Positions 11,901 through 22,430 of a stretch of DNA of 64,000 nucleotides are shown one piece after another (the stretch's first letter is position 1; the number at the start of each line of letters is the position of its first letter). The notes under the pieces were generated by a model. That model had not been told where the DNA came from and did no database searches. It saw only the letters and a program-made list of their open reading frames with translations. The position numbers were made by a program, and so were the translations under genes. The DNA comes from Torreya grandis (Eukaryota; Streptophyta; Pinopsida; Cupressales; Taxaceae). The DNA is taken from assembly GCA_037957365.1 (NCBI GenBank), contig JARHVA010001190.1, positions 437,001-501,000 on the forward strand, given 5' to 3'.

Positions 11901-12270
11901 ACTCATCCCCGAACCTATTATCATATTTATCCCTAGCTCCCACTTCAAATTCACCTTTATATTTTTTTCAATATTTACATTCATGTTCTTCCTTGTATAC
12001 CAATCTAGAGTTCAAAGAACATAATAAAAAATATTATCTACTCTCTCTTAAATTATCATCTTATACCAAAACAAAGGAACATTATTATTACACACTTATA
12101 TTCTATTTACACATTTCTAAATCACTTTATCATATCCAAGAGTATGAAATAAACTCACATAAAATATTCATAAATAATGATGTTATTGTTCAATAGAAAA
12201 TTACTACTTCATTTTATCTATAAGTGAAAATGAATACTAATAATAATGATCTTATCCCTTCTCTTCAAAA

Positions 12271-12489
12271 ATGGTGGATATTGTTCCTACATGTCATAGA
12301 TACTCTCCTTTGACAACCAATGAGGATCAACATCCTTTTGCTTCCCTTAAAAAGTCACAAGTCACCATTCAAAGTAATGACATTCCTTTTGCCAAATCTT
12401 GTGATGTTTCCTATACTTCCATCTCATGCTTATCTTCCCATGATGATTCTTTTATGCCAAAATGTCATAACCCTAGCATAGTTTTATAA
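12271..12489 (+). pseudogene. Short Ser/His-rich ORF in LTR element interior
   Basis: A 72-codon frame (begins MVDIVPTCHRYSPL) with Cys, His and Ser residues but no regular zinc-knuckle spacing. It continues past the TAA as SSITSNIVSND and then KPKEKPTLSP just before the right LTR. No homology recognised; probably the end of a decayed element protein. Confidence 0.3.
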
Positions 12490-12623
12490 CATCATAAAAA
12501 TTCATCTATTACTAGTAATATTGTTTCCAATGATATTACTCAATAAGAAGCAAGTGATTCATATATTTCTAATGAATCTCCCAAACCAAAGGAAAAGCCT
12601 ACCCTTTCACCTTATTATCTTAT

Positions 12624-13091
12624 TAGTTATGTTTATTTTGCATGAGTTAGAGTTTTGGTTTTTTAGGTCTTTCATGCATCAAATTGGCACATGTAAACAT
12701 TTAGTAAACCTTATTAAATAGTTGCAGATGCTCATAAAAAATTAATCACATTGTCAACTAGGACACACTCATAGTCAACAAACAAGGCCACAGTGTGGTA
12801 GTTTCCTCCTAATGTGGCCTTGTCTCAACAGAGTTTAAATTTTGATTTTTGTTTCAACATAGTTCAAAGATAATTACAGTAAGTTTTCATCAAAATTTAG
12901 ACTACAAAGCCAGTACATGTTCAATTTGAGCTAGGTTTACATATCAATTTACTATTTATAGTACATTTAAAATTATGTAAATTGTTCTATTATACTTTAG
13001 GTTCCATATATATCATAATCTAAATTAGTTTAAATATTTTATTTTTTTATATCAGTTAATTTTTAAACAAAAATAAACATATGTAAATAAC
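12624..13091. repeat. Right LTR of the 3-kb element
   Basis: Diverged partner of 10077-10546. Many substitutions and small indels separate the two, so the insertion is old. Confidence 0.65.
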
Positions 13092-14091
13092 TTATATGTG
13101 CGAATGAACTCCATGGCCAAATTTTCAAAAGAAATATAATATTTTTAGATTTGATATTCCTTTGGTCTAAAAATTTAGGAGCTCATGTTATATTTTATGA
13201 TGCATCATATGGGTCTACAATGACCATGTGTTTGGTTGAAATATTGGAATTAGAACTTTGACACACCTCTAAAATTATTTAAATGGAAAATTATACATAA
13301 TTATTATCCCTCTTTCCTTAGTATTTTACAATCTCAGTAATTAGTGATGTTTGATTTCTTTTCCTAAGACTTGGATTTTATTTCCTAAGCCACATTTTGG
13401 AGGCTCAAATTGAGTTGAATTTTTCTTTTTTTATAAGATGTTTATTATATCGAGGGATGTCATTGGGTGGATGGATTCATCACATGGTAATTGGTTATCT
13501 TAATTTTTTCCCTTGTGATAAGCTAGAGACCTTCAAGCATATTTTTTGGACTTTTTCTCTTTCCTTATATGTTTGGATTCATATTCATTTTTATCCCTTT
13601 CATCCTAAGCCTATATCTTGGAAGATTTATTTGCTCCATATCTTGGACATAAGCATAAATTTTCTAGGTTTTGAAAGGTCCTAGAGAATTGATTAGATAT
13701 ATTTTTTGTTACAATTGTATGATAAATTTACATCTAATTTAGTTATATGTAATTTAAAGTTAATGTTAACATTTCTAAAATATATGAAGTTTTGGGCCTC
13801 ATGTTTGTTTCTTGGACCGATTCATTAACTCTAGTCAAAAATTTGGTATGTATCCAATTCAGAGCTTCAATCTTTTTAAAATTATTTACCCCTAATAAAA
13901 ACATGTCTGAAACATAATTCAATATTAAAATTTTGTACATATGGTGTAAATATAATACAAATTTAACATGTTATGGTGTCCTATTTCTATCATTTTAGGT
14001 ATATTAATTCCATGTATATTTTTTGTTATAATAATTAAATAATAGTATTTATTATTTATTACTATTTAAATAGTTTATAAGTAGTGATAGT
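13092..14091. other. AT-rich region, one unexplained 95-codon frame
   Basis: A + strand frame at 13397-13684 (rich in Phe, Ile, His and Trp) is the only long one. It has no recognised motif, no promoter context and atypical amino-acid use, and I do not call it a gene. The remainder is featureless. Confidence 0.45.
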
Positions 14092-14108
14092 AAATTATAA
14101 TACTAATT
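14092..14108. repeat. Left target-site duplication of truncated LINE
   Basis: AAATTATAATACTAATT here and AAATTATAATATTGATT at 15759-15775: 15 of 17 bases match, both differences being transitions. Length and position immediately outside the element are typical of L1-type insertion. Confidence 0.75.
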
Positions 14109-15758
14109 GGAATGGAGGCCATGTCCCCAATAATGTCCTAATGGCCATACAAGATGAAATTACAATAGGCTAAATGGGCTTTCATGCCATCACACACATG
14201 AAATATTCCTATCAAGATATGGATTTTTAAAATTATGAACCACCATTATGAAGGAATGAGGTGGTTTAATTACCCAAGGATGAGGGTAGTGTGTATCCCA
14301 AACCTTTTTTGTATATTTCAAACCCATCTATTTATTTGTCTTAGTTCTATTATCACTGTGCCAATAAGGGGAGATAGAGAATGATTAGATCCTACTTCAT
14401 GCTCTAATGTGAGGGGACATAAGAATGTATGGAAAAATTTAAGGTGGGAGGGTCTCATAGAGCTAATGTTGTAAATTATAGATCACTATGCTGACATTTC
14501 TCAAGACTTCATCACTAGATGGAATAAGCTTATGGTGGTGATGTGGGGCATTAATATTAAATTCATGGAGGAATTCATAGGGGAGGCCACAAGCATGACC
14601 TTTAAAAGGGAAAAGGCATACAAAGATCAGACCAAGAACTAGGAATTTCTTCAATGCTTCTTTCGTAGAAATGAGTTAATGAAAATAGATAAGAAGGGTT
14701 CCCTTGAGTGGATGTCTCATGACAATATCCAGAGTATGCCTCTAGGTGATGAGATACATGACTCTAGAGGGTGAGTATACCTTAATATTCTCTTATCATT
14801 TTATATTATCAAACCACTTTTTGGGTTATAAGATTAGCCTATCATTTTACCTACTAAAGTCACTAGAATGCACAACCCTTTCCCACCAAATCAATGAGTC
14901 CAACCCTATTCTACATCAAGGGCTTATACTTATGTTGGTTAAACATGGTTAATCTTTTCAAGGGAGGGATGTCCCCCTATGGGGGTCCTCCATCAAGGAG
15001 GACACTCCAAAGGATTCCCTAGAGGAAGACCCCACATTATGGTCCTACCACCCATCTATTAGTACTCCCTAAGCTAGTCTATCTAAAGCCTCTGTTGAAT
15101 ACCTTCTGCTTAAGTTATTTTTTCCCAAGCCCAAGTTGGTATTTTTATATGAGGGCACCTCCATGAAGGCCATTGGGGAGGGAAAATTCTTTCTATCTTA
15201 TGAGCTAAAAAATAATGAGTAGCTTGACAACTTCAATAATAGGGTGTAGGAGGCTAGTTTGACCATTGCTAGCCTTATCCAAGAGTGGAATTCCCTACAT
15301 AGGCAAGAAGACTCAACTTTTTAGTCCATTGTCCATTCCATTAAGCTAGACTAGACTCCAGTTAAGTAGTCACTAAAGGTAATAGAGACCCCCCCACTTG
15401 GCATCCCTAACTTGACCCCTATCAATAAAAAAACCTTTGTAGGTACAATACCAAAAAAAGTCATGCATGATCCTCCCAGGTGATGTTGTTAAAGGACCTA
15501 ATAATATAATGAGGGAAAAGGTATCCAAGATCAAGTAGGGAGTTCTAAAAAATATACTTGAGGAGGAGAAGGAAACACCAGAGGAACCTTCCTATTAATC
15601 TTATTTTTTGCTATTTTATTTCATTACTTTCAATACTCTATAGCTATTTTTTACTATCTTTTATTGTTCAACCTTGGTTGGCTTGTTAATTTTTTGTATA
15701 TTAATTTTATGGTTTTTGGATCCTTATAAAACTAGGAGATTTATTGGATCAAATAAAA
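14109..15758 (+). mobile_element. 5'-truncated copy of the same LINE family
   Basis: Collinear with about 5632-7294: it starts in the last codons of RNase H (GGHVPNNV against GGNVPNNI), runs through the extra 3' ORF, and ends in the same tail CAAATAAA before a 17-bp target duplication. 5' truncation plus tail plus target duplication is the signature of target-primed reverse transcription. Its own stops differ from those of the first copy, so the two decayed independently. Confidence 0.85.
14353..15600 (+). pseudogene. Second copy of the LINE extra 3' ORF
   Basis: Reads in line with 5908-7130: SQDFITRW, FIGEATSM, AYKDQTK, LMKIDKKGS, MRYMTLEGEYTLIFS, NHFLGYKIS, YLLKSLE, LILMLVKHG, ELKNNE, LIQEWNSLHRQ and ETPP. 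The longest open run is 14746-14952. Together the two copies show a protein of about 400 residues with a gag-like appearance and no catalytic motif that I can name. Confidence 0.6.
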
Positions 15759-15775
15759 AAATTATAATATTGATT
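15759..15775. repeat. Right target-site duplication of truncated LINE
   Basis: Partner of 14092-14108, directly after the A-rich tail. Confidence 0.75.
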
Positions 15776-15789
15776 AAAATAGAGTGAAC

Positions 15790-16218
15790 TGATAGGATTA
15801 GAGAGATTGTATTGAATTGACTAAAAAATTAGAAGTTTTGAATACATGTATGTTAGCTATGATTAGAAAGATTTAAAAAATAATTTGGAATTAAAGAGAA
15901 TAATAATGTTCTCAATTAGATTTATAGTTTGATTTTTTCTTTCAATTTCTATTTTCATCTATTGTTTTATTCTACTACAAAATAAGAGCATGCATATATG
16001 TTTCCATCAAGTTTTTGAAGCTTATTTTATAGATCTATAATCCAATACACAATTATAGATAGTTTGATAGATTTTGCAAAGATATAAAGACAATATATAT
16101 TATTAAAATATTAATTAATTTTGCATAGATTAACTAAATTCATTTGATATTTCTAAGAAACTAGGAGGAAAAACTAAACAAGTGATATTTGGTGAGGGTC
16201 AAGCTTATAATTCCAACA
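15790..16218 (-). repeat. Copia 3' LTR
   Basis: On the minus strand it begins TGTTGGAATTATAAGC right after the polypurine tract and ends ...CTCTCTAATCCTATCA, giving TG...CA ends over about 429 bp. The truncated LINE lies just beyond its end. Confidence 0.6.
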
Positions 16219-16227
16219 CCCTCCTTT
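16219..16227 (-). promoter_or_regulatory. Copia polypurine tract
   Basis: Minus strand AAAGGAGGG immediately precedes the TG of the LTR: the plus-strand priming site for reverse transcription. Confidence 0.65.
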
Positions 16228-16239
16228 AAGCTTGACTTA

Positions 16240-17215
16240 TGCCCAAAAATTCTTTAAGGTGCTCAAAATTCTATTTTAAAAATGTCATTGTAAATATGTA
16301 TTTGAATTGATCCCTTGACCTAAAAAATCTAGATTTATTTCACCATTTCCAACCATTTCTCTTATAAAATACATTATATTAATATGTTCACTCCTTTTAT
16401 AAAAATAAGGTTTTTTAACAAAGCTATAACAAAATTATTGTAAAAAAATTTAATGCTCCATTTTTCTCTTGATTAAGTCTGATAATACCCATTTTATCTA
16501 AATTTCTTTGCATGATACTAAAGTTGCAGCTACATACTCAACATCAATTGTAGAGATTGATAGAATACAATATTTTTCAAATCTTATGACATGACTCCTA
16601 AAAAAAAATTAAAAATATATCCATAAGTTATCTTTATATCATCAATTTTTCTTATACAATCACACTTTGTGTAGCCAATTAATTCAAAATTAAAAAATTA
16701 AATATAAAAAAATACCATGCTTATTAATGTTGTTGATACATCTTAGGTTCTTTTTTCCTACTTTCACATGAGTAAATTTTGGTGCTTTCCATGAACTTTG
16801 AGATTAAACTCATTATATAAATTGTATTGCACCTTATAATTATCAAATAATTTAAAATTCCATCAATTATTTTACAATATGTTATATCTACATTGATGTT
16901 ACACAATATTATTTGCTTCTTTTTTCTTTGTTACAATTGGTGTACATGGTGGTTTACTATTTAGCATTCCAAATCTCTTCAATACATCATTTGCATAATT
17001 AATTTGAGATATAAAAATGTCATCATTATTTTGGTTAACCTCTATACTAAGAAAATATTTCATCAATCCTAAAATCCATCATCTCAAATTCTTTATTTAT
17101 TTCTAATCTAAAATTTTCATTTAACAAATTTCCATTTCCTATGTGAGCATGGCCCACATAGTCCTGAAATGGCCTCAACTCATAGTAATTTCATCCACAT
17201 AAAAGGTGGGGAGAA
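16240..17215 (-). pseudogene. Copia RT C-terminus and RNase H relic
   Basis: On the minus strand: FYVDEITMS near 17190 (the YVDD box, here YVDE), LLNENFRLEINKEFEMMDF, LMKYFLSIEVNQNNDD, ISQINYANDVLKRFGML, then VEYVAATLVSCKEI near 16530 and an RNase H tail near 16240. These are diagnostic Copia blocks in the right order. Stops and AT-rich indels break the frame. Confidence 0.8.
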
Positions 17216-17604
17216 ACTTAATCAGGTCCTAATATGTTCTTGAATCTAGCAAATGGCCAGTCAAATGGGAACAACAATGGCAAGGTGATGCGACAATGCA
17301 CGATAAACAAATGTTGCCCCTTGTTTGCCCCCAAATGGTTATAACTAGGATACAATGGATCAAACCAACCCAACGAAGTGGAAGAATATATTATAAATGA
17401 GAAGAATGTAGAATAAAACGTGATATTCCTTTTCGAAACCATCTTGGGGACGCTGTTGCTGATTTTATATTATATTCTCTCTACAAAGAGGCCACAACCA
17501 CTTTGGAGAATTTCGTATAATTAATTTTTATAGCCATTAGGGTAGTGAGAGGAAGGTTTATTTATAGGATCTTACAGTCAAACATCCACTCTTACACTCA
17601 GCCA
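17216..17604. other. Unexplained segment inside the Copia relic
   Basis: Lies between integrase and RT blocks of one Copia. Its GC content and codon texture differ from the surroundings, and it has a 74-codon minus frame (17442-17218) with no known motif. It could be an insertion or a diverged remnant of the linker region. Confidence 0.35.
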
Positions 17605-17955
17605 TCAACACTCTAACACACTACATGTCATACATAATAAAATTGTATTAACTGCTTCTCTCCAGAATCTATCTGATAGCTTAGATTCATTCAACATAGT
17701 TCTAGCCATCTCTTGAACGGTTCGATTTTTCCTTTCCACCACTCCATTTTGTTGTGGAGTCCTTGCAGCTGAGTATTGTCTCTTAATTCCATGATCTTCG
17801 CAAAACTCAATGAATTCATTTGAAATAAACTCACCTCCTCGATCTAACCTTAGACATTTTATTTTCAGCTCTTTTTCATTTTCTACTAATGCCTTGAAAG
17901 CTTTAAACTTTTCAAATGCTTCTGATTTTTCTTTTAGAAAGGCTACCCATGTCAT
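17605..17955 (-). pseudogene. Copia integrase catalytic core
   Basis: A 116-codon open frame with KIKCLRLDRGGEFISNEF (second Asp of the DDE triad), GIKRQYSAARTPQQNG and VVERKNRTVQEMARTML (the Glu), typical of Ty1/Copia integrases. The first catalytic Asp and the zinc-binding N-terminus are missing. The reading ends abnormally after FWREAVNTI. Confidence 0.9.
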
Positions 17956-17959
17956 TCTA

Positions 17960-18185
17960 GAAAAGAGCTAAAGTCATTTTTTGGTAAGATAAAGTTTGTG
18001 AGAAAGTTCATTTTTGGCTTTGTAGAGATTGTCAAGCCATTGAAAGACATGATAAATAAATATGCCAAGGTCACTTAGAATGAACATTACAAAAAAGCAT
18101 TCAATGATATAAAGAAAGCCATTAGCCAAGCTCCAATCCTGACTTTTGAAAGGAGTTCTATCTCTACTCTTTTGCATCTAACCAT
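17960..18185 (+). pseudogene. Ty3/Gypsy RT thumb fragment
   Basis: The + strand reads FGFVEIVKPLKDMINKYAKV, then YKKAFNDIKKAISQAPILTF, the RT/RNase H junction of Gypsy elements. It is cut at both sides and points opposite to the neighbouring Copia and Gypsy relics, so it is a nested or rearranged fragment. An antisense frame over it (18177-17974) is a shadow. Confidence 0.75.
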
Positions 18186-18217
18186 ATGATGGATATAATT
18201 TTAACTCAAAAGAGTCG

Positions 18218-18440
18218 CTTCAAGGGGAAACCTCCAAAATAATGAGATAAGAGCAAAATTCACAATAGGATAATAAAATAATAACCACTACCTCCTATAT
18301 ATACTATACTTAGCCATGGTTATTTCATAGGTTGACCACACTAAGAATATAGATAAATGTAATAAGATAATATGAAAGGTATATAAGCCACAAGTCGACC
18401 ACACATATCCCTAGAAACAATATAGGTTAAGGGTGTAGCA
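18218..18440 (-). repeat. Gypsy LTR-like repeat, copy A
   Basis: Shares with 21815-22055 the start GGGGAAACCTCCAA, AACCACTACCTC, ATATAC...TTAG.C.ATGGTTA and the closing run before the polypurine-like CCCCTC. It lies downstream (minus strand) of a chromodomain relic, where a 3' LTR is expected. Confidence 0.5.
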
Positions 18441-18850
18441 TGCCTTCCCCTCTTAAAATAATGTTACCCTCAACATTGAATCAACTCTGGATTCTACTGT
18501 AGGAAATATTCATCCTCCCATGTTGCATATTCGTGATTCAAAATCTTCCACTTGGTGAAATACTCCTTAATCTCTCTTGTTTGTAGTATTTTTATACATG
18601 TGTGAATGATTTGGTTACATAATGAATTTGTCTTATTCATCTAGTTCAGGTAACTCATTTTATGTAGAAACTCTTTGTCCAATGACCTTATTTAGATAAG
18701 ATACATGAAACACATTATAGATACATGAAATCTTGATTGGTGACAATGTTATGGGTGATGATAGAGGGGTTGATACCAGGCATGTCATTATAATACCAGG
18801 CTTTACTATGGTCATTAAGAAATGTGGCATACTTATCTTGCTCAAAGGAT
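18441..18850 (-). pseudogene. Chromodomain Gypsy pol C-terminus
   Basis: Minus strand: KISCIYNVFHVSYLNKVIG (the common end of Gypsy integrases), then REIKEYFTKWKI and EYATWEDE, which match a chromodomain, ending in a purine-rich stretch next to the LTR-like repeat. Chromodomains target insertion to heterochromatin. The upstream pol domains are missing. Confidence 0.7.
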
Positions 18851-19420
18851 TCTAAAGATTGGTCAATCTTAAGGATACAGGGGTTATCATGAGAAGGCTA
18901 ATTAATGTCAATGGTTGATTCATTTAACATAACTTGTGTTTTAGATGGGAGTAATTATTACATATAAGAATTATCTGCACCCATGTATGTGAGAATAGAA
19001 TCATCATCTTGACATTAGATAGTGTTGATAGTAGGAGAGTCTTCATCAATCATTTCAAGATGAATGAGAGGAAGGGACCTTTTTTCCTTACCATGGGGAT
19101 AGTTGAGGGGGCCCAAATGGATGGCATTTATTGAAAACAAATTAGGAAGTATAGATACCTCTAATTCGGTAGGTGATGGTGGAAGAGAGGATGGAGAAGG
19201 AGATAATGTCTTTAAAGGAATGATAAAATCATTAGGGTTATAAGTCATGTTACATGTTTTAAAATATAGGCTTGATAAGGGAATTAGGACATAACCCTAA
19301 GCCTAATAATTCTCTCTACGAAAATAGCCTCAGCTTCCATTACTCCTAATGGCTCTACGATAAGGTCCCCCTTAGTCTCCTAATTGGCTCAGAGGTTCTA
19401 CTATCAACATTGATAGAGCT
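18851..19420. other. Unassigned sequence between Gypsy relics
   Basis: One 77-codon minus frame (19248-19015) is Pro/Ser-rich and resembles a linker; no motif. Possibly degraded Gypsy polyprotein. Confidence 0.35.
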
Positions 19421-19429
19421 ATCCATGAT

Positions 19430-19660
19430 TTACTCAAAAACCTTGATAAATATCTACCTTCCTTTTATCCCTTGGGAGGAAGGACTATAGAAAAACATAT
19501 CAAGGCCTTCAAAACTACTTTGAGAATATTGAATATCCCAAAGGGTTCTATTACATCCTAGAACCATTGCCAAGATACCTTTTTGGCATAGTTTGGCTAG
19601 GTCACTAGTGCATGTATTATTTATCAACATTTTTCTAGTATGAAGTGACCTTATTACTTT
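19430..19660 (+). pseudogene. Gypsy gag fragment
   Basis: The + strand reads SFYPLGGRTIEKHIKAFKTT, LRILNIPKGSIT, then a W-containing block and TFLA.FG.VTSA. The same gag type appears at 49057-49600 (YPSRGRIVEEHINYFKS), so the match is internal as well as by type. Stops are TAG. Capsid-like region only. Confidence 0.55.
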
Positions 19661-20124
19661 TTGAATTTTGAAAAACCTTCGAACTATAAAAAATGATAAA
19701 CTTGAAAATAGAAACAAGGGAGGAATACACATATATTATGAAACTAGTAATGTTACCTTTGTAATTTTCCTTGAATATGATGCCTCCTTGAAGCATTAAA
19801 AAATTAGTGATTCCCATGAAGAATTTGGATAAATTGTTTACTTTATTGAAACAATTTGGATCGAACATTTATAGAAAATAAAACCCATTGAGGAACACTA
19901 ATTAATTAATTTTCATTTTTATTCTTTTTTACCACAAGATGGAAATGCGTTAGAATCTATTGTCACTTGTATTTTTACCCCTTGAGGAGATGCTTAGTTC
20001 TCCTCATCCAAGTGGCACAATGGAAACATCTCACTTGTTGTGGGTAAACAATTTTGTAAGATGAATCTCTAGAAGCGCTAGTTCCCTTGATGCACTCTTT
20101 GAAACACTTTCTTATCTATCAACT
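19661..20124. other. No gene recognised
   Basis: Short frames only; probably degraded retroelement DNA. Confidence 0.4.
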
Positions 20125-20995
20125 TTTCATGAAAAGGAAGAACAATTGATTACTTTGTGTAAGCAACTAAACACAGAATTAAACCAGAATTGAAAGTAAC
20201 TACAAATCAGAATCAACAAAGAATAAGAGATACAAGAAACAATGAAAACTTGTATTAAACTCCTCCAAAAGGAAATACAATTGAAGAAATAAAATAAATT
20301 CTAGGTGGCTAAGAAATCAGCTTCATCTTTTATTTCATGTGGAAGGCCACCTGCTATCCTTGCTAACTGTCAGCGAATGAATTGTTCTTCTAAATACATG
20401 ATATAAATAGGACAAGCTCTTCTACATGCAAGTAGCTTCTCACTCATCATACAAACTATTTGTATTTTCAAAAGACATTTATACAGTGAGGAAATTATTT
20501 CAAATTATAATTCTAGTAATAAACATTACCATCAATTTCATACAAATATATTCTAAATTATTTCAAATATATTTCAATTAATTTCAAATTAATCGATTCT
20601 AATTTAGAATTACTTTGATCTAGTTAAGTGCAATTTGATTTATAGTTGGAGATTCCTTGCAAGTATCAAATCAAGGACAAGTTTCAAAGCTAATCCCCTT
20701 GCAAATGGATACTCCATTGGTTTATCTTGAAATTTCCCAAGTTGATCCATTATTATATTGACACCTACTCATGAAGATCTTCCTAATCAACATCCATGTT
20801 TTTATTTAACACTCATGTCTTGATCACACCAAATGGTCACTTGATATCTCTTTCTACTCTTTTCACACATAAGCAAGTGATTTTCATGTTGTAAAGGGTG
20901 TTTGAAGTTGGTTCCAAGGTTTTATTGATGGAGAACATCTATTTTAAAATTTAAATTTAAATTTAATGGTTTTATAATCCTTTCCCCTTAACACA
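20125..20995 (-). repeat. Old Copia LTR-like sequence
   Basis: The left part shares ACAATTGATTAC, AAGCAACT, CCAGAAT, AACTTGTATTAAA and a GAAGAA block in order with the LTRs at 41497, 44609 and 47724. A TATAAATA box follows at a similar place. It is probably a decayed solo LTR of a related lineage; the ends are guesses. Confidence 0.4.
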
Positions 20996-21301
20996 TCCCT
21001 ACTCACATCCAACTTACTGCTTTCACACCTTAATAACCACCTACAAGTAGTCTTGATAGAAAGTATGAGGTATTCTTGAAATGGTGGGATAAGCATTTGG
21101 ACCTCACTTGAGGACATAGATTTTTATGTGATACATGGTAGATATATTTGGAGAATATTTTATCAAGGTGAAATTATACAGAGATTTTTGGTATGAGGTG
21201 AGTGTTCAAGCCCTTGGTCCCTAAAAAGTGGAAATAAAGGTCTGTAAAGTTTTGGTTGACACCTTATAACATGTTTAAAAACATTGCACATCTCAATCAC
21301 C
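20996..21301. other. No gene recognised
   Basis: AT-rich, no motif. Confidence 0.4.
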
Positions 21302-21397
21302 CTAAACCATGATTTTACCATTTTATGAGGAATCTAAGCTATGCTCTCATTATTTTGTGAGCAACCTAAGCCACGCTCTTACCATTTTATGAGATTG
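21302..21397. repeat. Three 32-bp tandem repeats
   Basis: Three consecutive 32-base units beginning CTAAACC, CTAAGCT and CTAAGCC, with a common core ACCATTTTATGAG in the first and third. No gene is associated. Confidence 0.8.
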
Positions 21398-21814
21398 AAC
21401 CATTTAGTGTCCCATCATTCTTGATCAAGTTGAGATACTTCACAAAAATTCTAAAAACATTTCAAAAATCATTAGAAAAGAACAAAAACATTGACCACTT
21501 ATTTTCCTTAAGGATTGAGGGAACCCTTACTAAGTTACAATAAAATTCATTTACATACAAGTAAACTATTAAAATTTTACTTATATTTTTTATTCTTGAT
21601 ATAAAGTGTGGGTTTGTTGATACTCTTTTTGAAACCATTGTGTAATAAAATTACATAGACAAATCCAACCAATTCAAAACAATAGAGGCAAATATAATTA
21701 TCAAGAATATAGAAACAAAAATAGATCATAATAATTGATTAATATAGAACACATCCACACCAAATGTTAATATCATGGAAAAATACTATAAAGATAATAT
21801 TAAGACATTTAAAG
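21398..21814. other. No gene recognised
   Basis: AT-rich; short frames only. Confidence 0.4.
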
Positions 21815-22055
21815 GGGGAAACCTCCAACAAAATTCATAATATGATGATCAAGTCTTAACCACTACCTCTTACATATACCCTAGTTAGGCTATGGTTACT
21901 CTGGAATTTGATTCTACTAAAAATATGAGAACATATCTAATTATGATATGATAAGGTAAAAGGTTATGTTAGCCACATATAAATAACACATATTTATATG
22001 CATGTTATTAATTAATGGAAAAACATGCCCCTCCATTAAAAATAACATATCCTCA
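21815..22055 (-). repeat. Gypsy LTR-like repeat, copy B
   Basis: Partner of 18218-18440. It also sits at the 3' side of a minus-strand chromodomain Gypsy end, so the two are 3' LTRs of related elements, or one duplicated. Confidence 0.5.
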
Positions 22056-22059
22056 ACAT

Positions 22060-22430
22060 TGAATAAATGTGGATGATTTTATAATAATTTTTAATCATTC
22101 CATGTTACATCCTAATTGGTTAGTTTATTCTAATTAATTAAATAATCCTTAAAATCATTTCTTCACATCCTCTTACTATGTGTTTGAAGTATCTCCTAAA
22201 TTTCAAAAAGAATTTTCCCTCCTCATCTAACTCTAGTAATATGTTTTGGGTGGATATTATCTTTACAATTACATTATTCAAGTAGGAGACATGAAATACT
22301 AGATGTATGCATGTAGACTAAGGTAACTCTATCTTGTATTCAACACTATCAAAATCTTCAAAATAGGATAAGGGCAATTAAACTTAAGAGAAAGTTTTTT
22401 ATAATTTATTTTACTTCAAATAAATTTTAT
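22060..22430 (-). pseudogene. Second chromodomain Gypsy pol C-terminus
   Basis: Minus strand: NCPYPILKIL, SACIHLVFHVSYLNNVI, then ELDEEGKFFLKFRRYFKHIV, a decayed integrase end and chromodomain-linker region. More eroded than the relic at 18441-18850. The rest of the element is not visible. Confidence 0.55.

Larger units (their letters stand above)
10077..13091. mobile_element. Non-autonomous LTR element, about 3.0 kb
   Basis: Two diverged direct repeats of about 470 bp flank roughly 2.1 kb. The internal part has no RT, integrase or RNase H motif. It holds a low-complexity Leu/Asp/Pro repeat region and short Ser-rich frames that read on the + strand. No clear primer-binding site or polypurine tract was found, so orientation is open; the + strand frames hint at +. 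The architecture is that of a small LARD- or TRIM-like derivative. Confidence 0.6.
15790..17955 (-). mobile_element. Decayed Ty1/Copia element, minus strand
   Basis: Reading on the minus strand, integrase (17955-17605), then RT end and RNase H (17215-16240), polypurine tract and a 3' LTR follow in Copia order. Gag, protease and most of the RT are missing or displaced by the unexplained piece 17216-17604. The 5' LTR was not found. Confidence 0.75.

Noticed and set aside
13397..13684. 95-codon + frame rich in Phe, His, Trp
   Set aside because: No motif, no conserved second copy in the window, atypical composition.
17974..18177. 67-codon minus frame
   Set aside because: Antisense shadow of the + strand Gypsy RT fragment.
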